Shown: positions 33,594-45,038 of the stretch, one piece after another | Numbering within the stretch: position 1 is the stretch's first letter | How the letters are laid out: each line of letters starts with the position of its first letter | NCBI GenBank assembly: GCA_963575645.1 | Contig: OY754464.1 | Span: 75,862,948 to 75,926,947, forward strand | Reading direction: 5' to 3' | From: Xanthostigma xanthostigma | Taxonomy: Eukaryota > Arthropoda > Insecta > Raphidioptera > Raphidiidae | Length of the DNA: 64,000 nt | Made by a program: the position numbers and the translations under genes | Notes under the pieces: generated by a model | What the model saw: the letters and a program-made list of their open reading frames with translations, nothing else | Told to the model about the DNA's origin: nothing | The model's database searches: none

Positions 33594-33742
33594 AAAATTA
33601 TCGACCAATTTTTCAGACAAATATATTTTTTAGATCAGTTCTGAAGAAGATCCAAATCCGGACCGAAACGTTAATGTTTTAATTATTATTTTTTGTTAAT
33701 ATATTTGTCTGAAAAATTGGTCGATAATTTTATTTATTGAAT
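33594..33742 (+). mobile_element. Short Penelope-like repeat with hammerhead-like motif
   Basis: Terminal inverted repeats TTCAATAAATAAAATTATCG and its inverse bracket CTGAAGA-A-GATCC-aaatcc-GGACC-GAAACG (33651-33678). CTGAAGA fits the hammerhead CUGANGA box; a short stem and GAAAC follow. Penelope-like retroelements are known to carry such ribozymes. The base after CTGAAGA is unpaired, and activity is untested. Related: 45405-45775 and 53868-54893. Confidence 0.55.
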
Positions 33743-34363
33743 AATTGACTGATACATATAGTCTCAAATTTGCATACTTTTGCGATTTTGTGGAAATGTT
33801 AGGATCAAATCAGCTTTATTTTACAGACCTAAGCGGGTACCGTGTTTTCTTGATGTAAACCTGTGTTATTGTATTCCAGGTTATCACGTACATACAGTGT
33901 AATGCTTGAATGCTTTTCAAGCTTCAGCGCTGAAGCTGTCTGTATTTCTAGATTGTGTTGTTTTATGCTTGCTATGCATGCATCATACAATATTTTCAGC
34001 TATAATTCATTCAGATTTATAACAAACGGAAGAAGAAAATAAATATGAAATTTCTCGAATACTTAATTTTACTATGCGGAAAATGCGCCCTGTCCCCTTA
34101 AATAAACAAGTTTTTTGAATAATAATACTGAAAAAATGAACAGTATCGAAACTTCAGCACGGCTAGAATTTATTAAATACTGACTATATCCGGCTGTGCC
34201 GATTTAATGGAAAAGAAAGAAAAGAGAAAGCACACGTTTCTAATATATTTGAATGCGCGATTTTCCCATACGAGCTCCTGTTAATTTTAAAGTTTTTAAA
34301 CGAGTTAGTAAATCGTCCTGAAATTTTGGGTAAGAAATAAGTTGACAAACACTATAGCCATAG
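33743..34363. other. No gene recognised
   Basis: Contains GCTTCAGCGCTGAAGC (33923-33938), a short perfect palindrome; otherwise plain intron-like sequence. Confidence 0.35.
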
Positions 34364-34676
34364 TCTTCTTGGTTTCCGGGCTTGTGGACCATTGGTATTT
34401 CTACCTGACGTTTCGTCTACAACTGCGGTAGACATTATCAAAGGCGATGTGGTAGCGAGCGAAGTGTCCTTCTAGGCTGCTCACAGGTAAGTGTGGTATT
34501 TCCGTCTTTTGTGGTCAGCGTGCTCGTGTTCTCTACTCGATCGTAGTATGATAATGTCTACCGCAGTTGTAGATGAAACGTCAGGTAGAAATACCAATGG
34601 ATCACGGCATACAAGCCCGAAAACCAAGAAGATTTGGATCAACACCGGCCGTGAAAACCTACACATTTGGATATAG
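34364..34676 (+). mobile_element. Penelope-like fragment, copy 2
   Basis: CTTCTTGGTTTCCGGGCTTG at the left, TGATAAT-GTCTAC-cgcagtt-GTAGAT-GAAACGTC (34553-34587) in the middle and CATACAAGCCCGAAAACCAA at the right match 1857-2094. The centre (34453-34545) is absent from the first copy. The GAAAC motif follows a 5-6 bp stem but the CUGANGA box is degenerate. Confidence 0.55.
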
Positions 34677-34708
34677 CCATTATATTTTTTAGACGGCTTA
34701 TATTTACC

Positions 34709-35284
34709 AGGTGTTTTTTTTAAACTTTGGACTTCTCCTTTCAAAAAAAAAGTTCGAACGAAAGTTGTTGGGTTTCGAGGAGGAAATCGTTTGAACAAAA
34801 TAACCACCCCTATCACTTCACCCCTTAGCAGGGGGAGGGGGTGATTTTTGTTTAAGATAAGTAGATTGCATCGAAGTACTGAGTTATTCAAGCCGGAAGT
34901 GCAACGGAGGAGAAAGGAGGACCTTTGTTTTTTTAAATGGGATATTGTTAAATCGGATATTGTTTTTAAAAAAAACATTTTTGTCTGAACTTTTCTTCAA
35001 TTCGACCCGTAGTTTTTATCAAAGCGCTCATTAAAAATATCATTATTAGCGATTCGCAAGAAAGCTATAAAAGTTAAATTAAAAAAAATTCAGACAAAAG
35101 ACGTTCATTTTCACATACCAAAAAAATTCGATGATAAAAATGGGGGTTCCCATTAAAAAACTAAAGTCACCCCCTCCCCATGCTAAGGGATGAGGCAGTT
35201 ATTGTGTCCAAACGATTTTCCCCTCGAAACTTAACAACTTTTGTTTAAAGAAAACCGTCCAAAGATTTCAAAAAAATCCTGTAT
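34709..35284. repeat. Foldback with GGGGGAGGGGGTGA centre arms
   Basis: CAGGTGTTTTTTTTAAACTT..TTGGAC and its inverse at 35255-35284 are the ends; AAAGTTGTTGGGTTTCGAGG / TCGAAACTTAACAACTTTTG lie inside. A 165-codon minus-strand frame runs through this foldback and the Penelope piece; it is a by-product. Confidence 0.65.
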
Positions 35285-35412
35285 AAGAAAAAAATGTAAA
35301 TGCCGCCACTGTCGCGGCTTGAACTCGTGCTAATTTGGTGTTTCCACGGTGACTACAATGTGTACACATTTGATTTATCTTATACAGGTGGTTTTTAAGT
35401 TGATTCTTTTTT

Positions 35413-35995
35413 TGACGTGATAACGTCTTATAAATTGATGAATCACCAATCTTATAAATTGATAAAACACAGGCTGCATGCACGAAAAAGTGTAACGTTC
35501 CTAACGTTCGTAACGTTCCGCCTGACCCTGTGCGTGCTTTTCTCGAAAACGGCCCTAACGATTTGGATGAAATTTACTGAAAAGGGATTTTGGGGGGCAA
35601 AAAATCGTTTTAGCTAGGTCTCATCTCTAGAAAAAATCGTTTTCATACAAATTTTATCATTATAAAAATCAATTTTTTGACGTATGAAAATACTTAAATA
35701 TTGTAAGTAGGTTTTGGAATTTTATATAAACAGTGAAACAATTGTTTTCAAAATATTATGACAGCTAATCTTTGAGACTTAAAATAAATACGAAAGAAAG
35801 AAAGTTAAAAAAAACAATTATATTATATGGTGAGTAATTTAAATAAATCAAATTAACCTAAATTTGAAGCGAAAGATGCAATATCATAGATTCGAATTAT
35901 TATAATTATTATATAAATTTAGGTTATGTATTACGGAATACGTAATCACGTAAAACTATCGTCCGTAAACCGACTTTACAGACAACCAATTTTTT
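35413..35995. mobile_element. ACGTGATAACGT-family element
   Basis: TGACGTGATAACGTCTTATA to GACTTTACAGACAACCAATT; near-identical to 3869-4530 over both ends, shorter in the middle. Confidence 0.75.
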
Positions 35996-36329
35996 AACAG
36001 CGTGTAGAAATCAAATAGATGAACAAATATTTCAAGTAACTTTTTTTTTATCAAAACTGTTAAGAGACTCGTCTTTTAATTTCGGTTATACCGAACTGTA
36101 GATAAGATGAATGTAGTTTTGGACATCCTCAGTTGAAGACTTTAATGGCAGTAATTACTATATCATGCCTTTGAGAGATCCAATTAGCTATTCCACATGT
36201 GGTCGCTTAGTTCGCTTTATTCAGACTAATACACCGAAAGGATGTGTTTACACGATGTAGGGTGCTGAATCAGTTCTAGAAAGACTTTTTGGACAAAATT
36301 AGCTCTTACAATCCACAATTTGATGTTTG

Positions 36330-37290
36330 AGATATTCTCATGGCACGATAATCTCCACCACACTTTTAAAGATAGAAGTTACTAATTTAAAATAATTTAT
36401 TCGTAGAAATAAAATTTACTTTCAATTCATCAAGCAAAATATCAAGTAGAAAAGTTATTTCAAGAATCATATATATACGTTAAGGTTAAGATGTTTGCCT
36501 CCCTTTTTAGAAAAAACCACACAATTTCTCCACATAAATTATGTATCATTTTACAGATAATTGCTTGCTCTAGTGACATCGACAACTAAAAAATTTATTA
36601 TTGCTTTTGTTTTTGTAAATTAATTAATTAACAGCAACTCTGAACAGCGTCTGCCATCTGACGGGCAACGCTGAACAACGTCACAGCAATGCTGAATGAT
36701 GCCATCTGACGGCTTAGCTCAACGCTTTTGCTACTTGCGCCTCTATATGACAATTTTAGTAAAATATTTCTTCGATCTGTCATCTGAGCTTCATATTGTA
36801 ATACAACAAAAAGAAGAAAGTTATAAGCACTGTGCAAAATTAGAAACGAATTGAATACCTGCAATCATATTTAAAAAATAATTTTTTAAAGTGATAATTA
36901 TTATACTTATTTAGTGCGAATAATTCGCACAGGTCACACTAGTAAAATATATACACTGTACTATATTCTTTGCTGTTTTTGTTAAATAATTTGACGTTCA
37001 CCCAAAAATCCGATCAATGGCGTTAGTGTAAACGTCAAAAAAAAGTTTCACAAAATAATGATGTTTGATCCTAACACAATTACACACAAAACTTCCACTA
37101 ACTTTAATGTTTTACAACTATACACTTCACAAAAGGTTAATAAACAACACGTAAATAAATTCACTAGAGCAAACTGTAGATATAATATTCAACGTTTATA
37201 GGTTAGGTGTTATGATTTATGTGGCGAAGTAAGACAGAATAGATTTATACCTGCAGTAAACATAATTATGCTTGGTGAATTGAACGATCG
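36330..37290 (+). repeat. Dispersed repeat R, copy 2, interrupted by a Helitron
   Basis: It follows the order of 3480-3867 and 5080-5190 without the 300-bp tandem expansion. A Helitron sits at 36467-36942, absent from copy 1. Confidence 0.75.
36467..36942 (+). mobile_element. Non-autonomous Helitron, copy 2
   Basis: TCATATATATACGTTAAGG start, hairpin GTGCGAATAATTCGCAC, then CTAG at 36939-36942, inserted between A and T. A deletion relative to copy 1 shortens the antisense frame to 78 codons. Confidence 0.8.
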
Positions 37291-37372
37291 CAATTTATTT
37301 GGAGTAAGAACTAATAATAATAATAATACACATTTATAACACAGTTAGGCCAACCTGTATAGCATTTTTGCA

Positions 37373-38720
37373 TGACATAAAGACTAGTAGCAAACCGACT
37401 GTGCGATGATATAAAAGATAATAAGCAGATGAGTAGGTATGTGTTTTTCACTCGAGTTTCCGGTCCATTTGTTAGTTATCAACAGTTTATTGCAAAAAAA
37501 AACGTGATTTTTGTCTTTTTTGGCTTGTAACTTTGAAACTAATGGAGCAATCGGAATGCCCCAATGAAATGGTTTGTAGAGAATTGAAATATCTACGGAA
37601 TGAGAGGTGGAATGTCTTAATCGGATAATTAGGTCCTGAAAAATTTAGGAAAAACCAGAAAATTAGGCGTTTTTTCGAAAATTTATAGCTCCGTCATTTC
37701 TTGAGCTGGAGCACTAAAATTTTGAGAGAAAGTAGGGATTATAATGTTCTTTATATGTGCCGAAGGTGGGTGCTGTCGGATTATTAGTTTTCGCGAAATC
37801 GCGATTGAAAGTTTGCAGTGCGCTTTTTTCCGGCAGGCCTGTATGCGTTACCGTAAGTCCGATAATAATTTCAAAAGAAGTTTTGAAAAGTTGACATCGT
37901 GCACTACAAAACGTAGATTTCAGTTTTTCGATCAGATGCCTGGAAGCATGCTAAAAACACTCGTAAAGTTCGCGAAAAACGGCCGAGCACGTGCTCGCAG
38001 TCGAGTGGTGGTGGAACGAGCAGCGGCGGAGAAGCGTATATATAGTAATAGCGCGCGCGGCGCGCACGTTATTTATATTCTCCCACCACTCGCCTGAGAG
38101 GGCGCGCTCGGCCGTTTTTCACGAACTTTACGAGTGTTTTTAGCATGCTTCCAGGCATCTGATCGAAAAACTGAAATATACGTTTTGTAGTGCACGATGT
38201 CAACTTTTCAAAACTTTTTTTGAAATTATTATCGGACTTACGGTAACGCATACAGGCCTGCCAGAAAAAAGCGCACTGCAAACTTTCAATCGCGATTTCG
38301 CGAAAACTAATAATCCGACAGCACCCACCTTTAGCACATATAAAGAACATTATAATCCCTACTTTCTCTCAAAATTTTAGCGCTCCAGCTCAAAAAATGA
38401 CGGAGCTATAAATTTTCGAAAAAACGCCTGATTTTCTGGTTTTTCCTAAATTTTTCAGGAACTAATTATCCGATTAAGACATTCCACCTCTCATTCCGTA
38501 GATATTTCAATTCTCTACAAACCATTTCATTGGGGCATTCCAATTGCTCCATTAGTTTCAAAGTTACAAGCCAAAAAAGACAAAAATCGCGTTTTTTTTG
38601 CAATAAACTGTTGATAACTAACAAATGGACCGGAAACTCGAGTGAAAAACACATACCTACTCATCTGCTTATTATCTTTTATATCATCGCACAGTCGGTT
38701 TGCTACTAGTCTTTATGTCA
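37373..38720. repeat. 1.35-kb foldback with mirrored open frames
   Basis: Arms of about 616 bp (37373-37988 and 38105-38720; ends TGACATAAAGACTAGTAGCA and inverse) are nearly identical. The 116-bp centre contains GCGCGCGCGGCGCGC. Each arm carries the same frame on opposite strands (MFFICA.GGCCRIISFREIA): 117 codons from 37744 (+) and 93 codons from 38350 (-). Most arm-to-arm differences change the amino acid, which argues against selection on a protein. Confidence 0.85.
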
Positions 38721-39845
38721 CGAGAACGCTTTTTTAAATCTCTATAGCTTGGTCTAAGTGTTTGCTATTGTTGTTATATGAAATACACATTGTTACAGTT
38801 GCAATACTATATAAAAAAAATTACTGTCCTGTTTCCAGCAATGTCACTGTCGGGACTTAAGCCTGAAACTTATCCCCTATCGCGGCGGATGACTTAATCA
38901 GTTAGATATTTGTTCGTCGGTCAGTGTGCATTTATTTTCTCACACTTCGCCAGTTTTTTAACTAAATGAGTATGAGCACCCACGAGATTTTCTAAAAGTA
39001 GGTGCCCCTACCTTTATTTATATTAGATAATAACCATATGATGGAAGATTAGGATATTATAATTTTATGATTTCAATGAAACATCTGGTAAGTAACTAGT
39101 CCCAAAGCTAGCCTCTACAAACTATCCTATTTCAAATGCTGCCATCATAATCAGACTCACTTGTCTAAGATGTGGGTAGTTTACCTATGTACACCGGAGG
39201 CGTCTGTCAGTACAATCCATGTAAATATAACATGGCATTAGTGTACAGGAGGGTGCGTTAAATTGATAGAAGTGATGTAATCATCTTAACACCCTTAATT
39301 CGCTGAAAATTAGTCATTATTGTTTATTGTAAACTCGTGATTGTTTCAATTTTGACAATAGAAAATACTTTATTACTTGTTTCTATTTATCCGATTGGAA
39401 AGTTTTCATGTGACTGAATTATTAGTATTAATATTAATTTTTAAAATGCTGACAGAAATATTTGATTATGTTTAAATTCAACGAAGGTAATCAATTTTTT
39501 TGTACAAGACCGTCCGACATTTGACTGGTTATTCTGGCGTCACGCGACACAAGGTGTCATATTACTAGTGGCAGACGGCAGTATAGGTAATAATAATATA
39601 GTAAGTCATGAATGTAAGATGTTAAACTTCGTAATTAATTTTCACATCTGTTCAACTGTCAATTACTATAAGTATGAAACTTGTGCCGCGTAACGTCACC
39701 TACATTGAGAGCGGCATAGAACGGTGAATTGTCAAATTTAAACTTTGAAGTATAGCATTACTTTGTTGTGTTTAAATATTAATAATTTGTGTTTAAATCC
39801 GTTGAGCGTTACCTAAATGTCCTAAATCGTTTACAAGACTTTTAC
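38721..39845. other. Non-repetitive, no gene recognised
   Basis: About 1.1 kb with few transposon marks. TCCTGTTTCCAG near 38838 is acceptor-like, but the following frames close quickly. Confidence 0.35.
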
Positions 39846-40440
39846 CATTACAACTCACAAGTGGGGAAATGGTACTAGCTTAGATCAAAATTAACTTTTC
39901 AAAACTTTACAATATTTTTTCGTTTTGAGGTCCCCCGAATCAAAAAAAACATATTTTTGGAAAAAACTCTGCGTCTGTTTGTTTGTTAGAACACGATACA
40001 GGTCAAACGGATTGAAACCAAATTTTGGGAGGATGCTTGGTACGCAAATATGAAGAGCCCTATTGTTTTTGGGGAAAATTGGCACATGCGCAAAAGAGAT
40101 ATATGCTCTAACGTTGTTTTTTTTTTATATATAATAATGGTATATTTTTCATAACGGTTTATTATTCTATTTATTTTTTAAAGAAATTTTTTTTCTAAAC
40201 CGTATAGTTTCGAAAATATTTTGAAAATAAAAAAATCAGCTGTTATTTTGTTTTGTAGATCTGTCAGAAAGAAATTAGCTAAGCACGCTTTGATTAATTT
40301 TTGCACGACGCGGAACATATCATGTAGGTAACCATGCCAATGAATAGCAAATACCCGCGTTAAGATATCAGCAATTTTATTTTTTTTTTAATGTACTATA
40401 TCTAATGTCAATATTTTTGGAGTTGGTCACTCGATAACGT
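39846..40440 (+). repeat. Repeat H, copy 2
   Basis: From ACCATTACAACTCACAAGTG through CGGATTGAAACCAAATTTTG and GGCACATGCGCAAAAGAGAT, as in 43357-43775, with the same ATTCTATTTATTTTTT tract. Confidence 0.7.
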
Positions 40441-40675
40441 AAAAATAAGAAAAATTGTTTTAAAAATTTCTTCTACCTTAGTTTGATGCAATTGGCTTCA
40501 GAAATACGAAAATACATATTCTAAATTTACTAAATAATTAATTCTGAAAATTTGAGTAGTTATAATCAGACTTTAATCTGGTTATTTAATTAAATTAACA
40601 TTCTATATTATACTTTTAATTGTGATATATAGTACTGGTATTTCTTTATAAAATTAAATGTCGAGTGTCTATCCG

Positions 40676-41233
40676 TTATACGCTAGGAAAGTATCTTTGA
40701 CACGCAACCTTCGCACCATCTCGTGTTTGATTTTTTTAAAAAGTGGTTCACCCAAAACTTACAAACACAATGAAACCAGCGTTATTCCTAATTATAAAAA
40801 AAATATTTACGCAAAATGTCGGTAAAAAAATTATATACATTTTTAATTTCTACATTTTTTAAATCTTATTTTTGTTAACAAAATAACAATTATGATATTT
40901 TTCATGTATTTAATAATGATTACAGACGTAAAATAAAATTTAATTACTCTTGACGACGTACTGCTGCAGTCCATTTTTTTCCTCTCTAATTCATAAGAAA
41001 ATCCAGGAAAAATATGGAATTGTAATTCTGGATGTTTAGTTGGTGTATCTTTACAATCAACAACACAGCACTTCCGATTTGATAGCTTTTTCCCCATTTT
41101 ATTCGACATTTAATCCTTATTAAAATGCATGTATAGCATATGACACTAAGGTTTTGACTAAACCAGATTTTACAAAAAAAGCCACGAGAGGGCGTAAAAG
41201 CCGCCTGTCAAAAGATACTTTCCTAGCGTATAC
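40676..41233. mobile_element. P-like element, internally deleted, with THAP remnant
   Basis: Inverted ends of about 45 bp: TATACGCTAGGAAAGTATCT..TCTCGTG at the left and CACGAGAG..AGATACTTTCCTAGCGTATA at the right. Between them lies only a THAP-domain exon on the minus strand. THAP domains head the transposases of P-type elements, so this is best read as a deletion derivative. No clear 8-bp duplication was seen. Confidence 0.6.
40944..41109 (-). pseudogene. THAP zinc-finger domain fragment
   Basis: From the ATG at 41107-41109 it encodes MSNKMGKKLSNRKCCVVDCK then HPELQFHIFP, giving the C-x-x-x-C start and the F-H-x-F-P block of a THAP domain. After an A run near 40975 the frame slips; the neighbouring frame reads WTAAVRR and stops at 40944, supplying the expected Trp and the end of the helix. 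The later C-x2-H pair of the domain is absent, so it is incomplete. THAP domains bind DNA in P-element transposases and in host factors. It lies inside inverted repeats, so a transposase origin is favoured. Confidence 0.65.
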
Positions 41234-41754
41234 AAACAGCTAAATATATTTGTTAATGAACTGAAATTGTTCATTAAAATTGAGAAATCTTACATTGTAG
41301 GCGCTCTTCCTGTACGGTTACCAACACGATTGATTAATTTATTAATTAAGGATGCATTTTAACGTCGCAAATTATCTATTGCTTACTATATATATAACGT
41401 ATATATATGGTAATTGTAATTAACGAGGATAATGTTATGTTTTGTTCTCTTGGGATTATTCCCATTTACTTATGCAGTAGCTGTGACGTGTTTGGTTTGA
41501 TGAAGTGAATTTCAGGGGATAAAGTCTCGCTACTCTGTCAAATAGAATCAATAACCCGACGCGTACCTTTATCCTTCGTCTACCTACGCTGTTAATTAAG
41601 CAGGGTATTTGCAAGTTTCGTAGCTGTGATTTAATACGTCTTTAATTCACATCAAATATTTATAAAAAGCTGTAAAACACCGCCTGTAAGTATTCAAGAG
41701 TTGGTTTCGTGAACACCGCTAATTGCACTCCTTAAATGATAAAAAATAGCATAT
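41234..41754. other. No gene recognised
   Basis: AT-rich with ATATATATAACGTATATATA near 41390; otherwise plain. Confidence 0.35.
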
Positions 41755-41986
41755 TTTTACACGCTTTATATTAGCTTCACCCTGTATGTTCAACGGACAG
41801 ATTTAATTGAAAATTGGTACACTTATCAAGAACCGGTGACAATACAATAATTTGATCTTTACTAAAAAATTCCAGCCAATTGGGCGACGGGACCATTTCA
41901 ACTTTAAAAATGTTGACATTTGATTATAATAAAGAAAATAAAATTTCTGATATCGCGTGAGGTGACGCGGGTAATGGCTAGTATTC
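41755..41986 (+). mobile_element. Short Helitron
   Basis: ACGCTTTATATTAGCTTCAC at the start, a small hairpin CGCGTGAGGTGACGCG and terminal CTAG (41983-41986). It sits inside repeat H. Similar starts occur at 60786. Confidence 0.55.
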
Positions 41987-42497
41987 AATATGATATTAAC
42001 TATTCGTTGCCATGGTTACCTACATAGTATGTTCCACGTCATGTAAAAATTAATTAAAGCATTCCTAACTAGTTTATTTCTGACAGATCAATAAAACAAA
42101 AGAGCGGATGATTTTTTTTTATTTTATAAAATATTTCCGAAACTATAAAGTTTAGAAAAAAACATTTTAACAAAACTTTTTTGAAAAAATAAATAGAATA
42201 ATAAGCCGCTATGAAAAGTATACCATTATTATACCGTTTTAGAATATATATCTCTTGCGCGCGTGCCGATTTTCCCCAAAAACAATAGAGCTCTTCATAT
42301 TTGCATACCAAACATCCTCCCAAAATTTGGTTTCAATCCGCTCATCTGTTTGACCTGTATCGTGTTCATAGACTAACAGACGCACAGAGTTTTTCCAAAA
42401 ATATGTTTTTTGGATTCGGGGGATCTCAAAACAGCAAGATATTGTAAAATTTTTGAAAAGTGATTTTTGATCCCCACTTGTGGGTTGGAATGGTAAA
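41987..42497 (-). repeat. Repeat H, copy 3
   Basis: Minus-strand copy ending at the hairpin CCCCACTTGTGGGTTGGAAT. It includes GATTGAAACCAAATTTTGGG (minus) and CGCGCGCAAGAGATATAT. An 84-codon frame is antisense and non-coding. Confidence 0.7.
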
Positions 42498-43308
42498 ATA
42501 GTGACTTCTTATCAGTAAGAAGTAACTATTATTTATTTTTAATCAACTCATGCGCGTTATTCATGTTTTATCATGCCTAAAAACCGAACCCTAAATAGCC
42601 ATTTACCGACTGGTGACAATTTATTACTTGTCATAACTCAATGAAGATTCCTACTAGCTCGGCCATTGTGGAGTAATGAAAATAAACGTAACTATTTTCT
42701 GAGTCGTAACGAAATAGTAGGTAACAACAACTCCGTTGTTACCCATTGAGGCTAAAATTGAGAGGCCGAATGTTTTCGACATGGAGTTTATTCATAACCG
42801 GCTAACCTCAAACCAAAACATTGAATCGTGCTGTTTGGTGCTGTTAGTATTGACAGTTTTTTTTTATAAAGAAATAAATAGATATTTACAACATCTCATT
42901 ATAATTAAAACATGAATAACGCGCAATTGTTGAATAAAATTATGGGCGCAACTTGTAGGCTAAGTCATGACCTGTCAGCGCGATGAATGACTTAGACTAC
43001 TAGTTACGTCAATAACTATTATAAACGTATTTTGACATAATTTTGTTGACACATTATGTGTACACAGGAACATAATATAAAATCGCTGGTAGAAGCGTAT
43101 TTTATAGGTGATATAAAATTCCCAGTAATGTGAAGTTGTCACATCTATTATTTGTTCAGTGTGCCATTTTTGATATTTTTATTGTTTATTTTCCAAGCAT
43201 TTCATATTTTATATACAAGCTTTATTGCTAGGAACGAATGCAGTTTATTCTATTATCTTAGAAATTGAATAACTCAGCGGTTTATATATTTTTTTTTGAC
43301 CTGAAACA
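42498..43308. other. No gene recognised
   Basis: Repeated words such as ATGCGCGTTATTCATG (42548) and CATGAATAACGCGCA (42911) are inverse to each other, suggesting an old inverted-repeat element between them. Confidence 0.35.
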
Positions 43309-43356
43309 TTTAAGGTAGTTTGGTAGCCAAATGACTTAAACTTGACCCTACATTTT
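43309..43356. mobile_element. Tip of a TTAA-GGTAGT element
   Basis: TTTAAGGTAGTTTGGTAGCC followed by AAATGACTTAAACTTGACCC matches the inverse of 10960-11008. It is cut off by repeat H. Confidence 0.65.
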
Positions 43357-43775
43357 TACCATTCCAACCCACAAGTGGGGAATGGTACTAGTTTAGGTCA
43401 AAAATCACTTCTCAAAAATTTTACAATATCTTTCCGTTTTGAGGTCCTCTGAACCCAAACAACATATTTTTGGAAAACCTCTGTGCGTCTGTTAGTCTGT
43501 GAACACGATACAGATGAGCGGATTGAAACCAAATTTTGGGAGGATGTTTGGTATGCAAATATGAAGAGCCCTATTGTTTTTAGGAAAAATCAGCGCATGC
43601 GCAGAAGAGATATATGCTAAAACGGTATTTTTTATATAATAATGGTATACTTTTCGTACTTTTCTATTTATTTTTTCAAGAAAGTTTTGTTAAAACAATT
43701 TTTTTCTAAACTAAAGTTTCGGAAATATTTTGAAAATAAATCAAATCAGCTGTTCTTTTGTTTTGTAAAATACGT
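43357..43775 (+). repeat. Repeat H, copy 4, running into a minisatellite
   Basis: CCATTCCAACCCACAAGTGG to CAGCTGTTCTTTTGTTTTGT; at the point where other copies continue GATCTGTCAGAAA, the 16-bp array begins. Confidence 0.7.
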
Positions 43776-44785
43776 CTGATGAAAATGACGTCTGATAAAT
43801 ATGACTTCTCGTGAATATGACGTCTGATGAATATGACCCCTGATGAATTTGATGTCTGGTGAATATGACGTCTGGTGAATATGACGCCTGGTAAATATGA
43901 CGTCTAATGAATATGACGTCTGATGAATATGACGTCTGATGAATGTGACGTCTGATGAATATGACGCCTGATGAATATGACGGTGGAATATGTCGTCGGT
44001 TGAATATGACGTATGATGAATATGACGTCTCACGAATATGACGTCTGATGAATATGACGTCTGATAAATATGACGGTTGAATATTTCGTCGGTTGAATAT
44101 GACGTATGATGAATATGATGTCTCACGAATATGACGTCTGATGAATATGATGTCTGTTGAATAAGACGTCTGATGAATATGACGTCTGATGAATATGACG
44201 TCTGATGAATATGACGTCTGATGAATGTGACGTCTGATGAATATGACGCCTGATGAATATGACGGTTGAATATGTCGTCGGTTGAATATGACGTATGATG
44301 AATATGACGTCTGATGAATATGACGTCTGATGAATGTGACGTCTGATGAATATGACGCCTGGTGAATATGACGTCTAATGAATATGACGTCTGATGAATA
44401 TGACGTCTGATGAATGTGACGTCTGATGAATATGACGCCTGATGAATATGACGGTTGAATATGTCGTCGGTTGAATATGACGTATGATGAATATGACGTC
44501 TCACGAATATGACGTCTGATGAATATGACGTCTGATAAATATGACGGTTGAATATTTCGTCGGTTGAATATGACGTATGATGAATATGATGTCTCACGAA
44601 TATGACGTCTGATGAATATGATGTCTGTTGAATAAGACGTCTGATGAATATGACGTCTGATGAATATGACGTCTGATGAATATGACGTCTGATGAATATG
44701 ACGTCTGATGAATATGACGTCTGGTGAATATGACGTTTGATGAATATCGAATATGACGTCTCACGAATATGACGTCTGATGAATT
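43776..44785. repeat. 1-kb minisatellite, 16-bp unit ATATGACGTCTGATGA
   Basis: About 60 head-to-tail units with variants (GACGCC, GATGTC, TCACGA). A higher-order period of about 471 bp is visible: GACGTCTCACGAATATGACG occurs near 44024 and 44495 with the same following variants. Because 16 is not a multiple of 3 and the unit has no stop in any minus-strand frame, a 373-codon frame appears (repeating RRHIHQTSYSSDVIFI every three units); it is not evidence of a protein. Each unit contains TGACGTCT, one base from a CREB/ATF site. Confidence 0.9.
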
Positions 44786-44879
44786 CCCAGAAAAAGAAAC
44801 TATACCACTTCCGGGAAATAGAAACTATAACACTTCCGAAAAATAGAAAAAATATATTTTCGGCCAACTACCCACTCGG

Positions 44880-45038
44880 GATGAACACCATTTGCCGGCC
44901 CTGTACCTCGATAAATCCAACAACAAAAAAATGTAGTTCGATCCAGTAGTTCCTGAGATTAGCGCGTTCAACCAAACAAACAAACGACAAACAAACAAGC
45001 AAACAAACAAACTTTTCAGCTTTATATATTAGTATAGA
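44880..45038 (-). mobile_element. Helitron 5' end fragment
   Basis: The minus strand starts TCTATACTAATATATAAAGC and continues to AACGCGCTAATCTCAGGAAC, then is lost near the minisatellite. Confidence 0.65.

Noticed and set aside
34481-34978. 165-codon minus-strand frame
   Set aside because: It crosses from a foldback into the antisense of a Penelope-like fragment, so it is a composite of two elements.
37744-38350. Pair of 117- and 93-codon frames in the 1.35-kb foldback
   Set aside because: They are one sequence mirrored by the inverted repeat and differ mostly at replacement sites.
38822-38900. TCCTGTTTCCAG acceptor-like site
   Set aside because: All three frames stop within about 20 codons and no donor follows.
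43776-44785. CRISPR-like array
   Set aside because: Units are directly adjacent with no unique spacers, and the sequence is eukaryotic.
43746-44867. 373-codon minus-strand open frame
   Set aside because: It is a reading of the 16-bp minisatellite, stop-free only because the unit lacks stops in every minus frame; no non-repeat domain.
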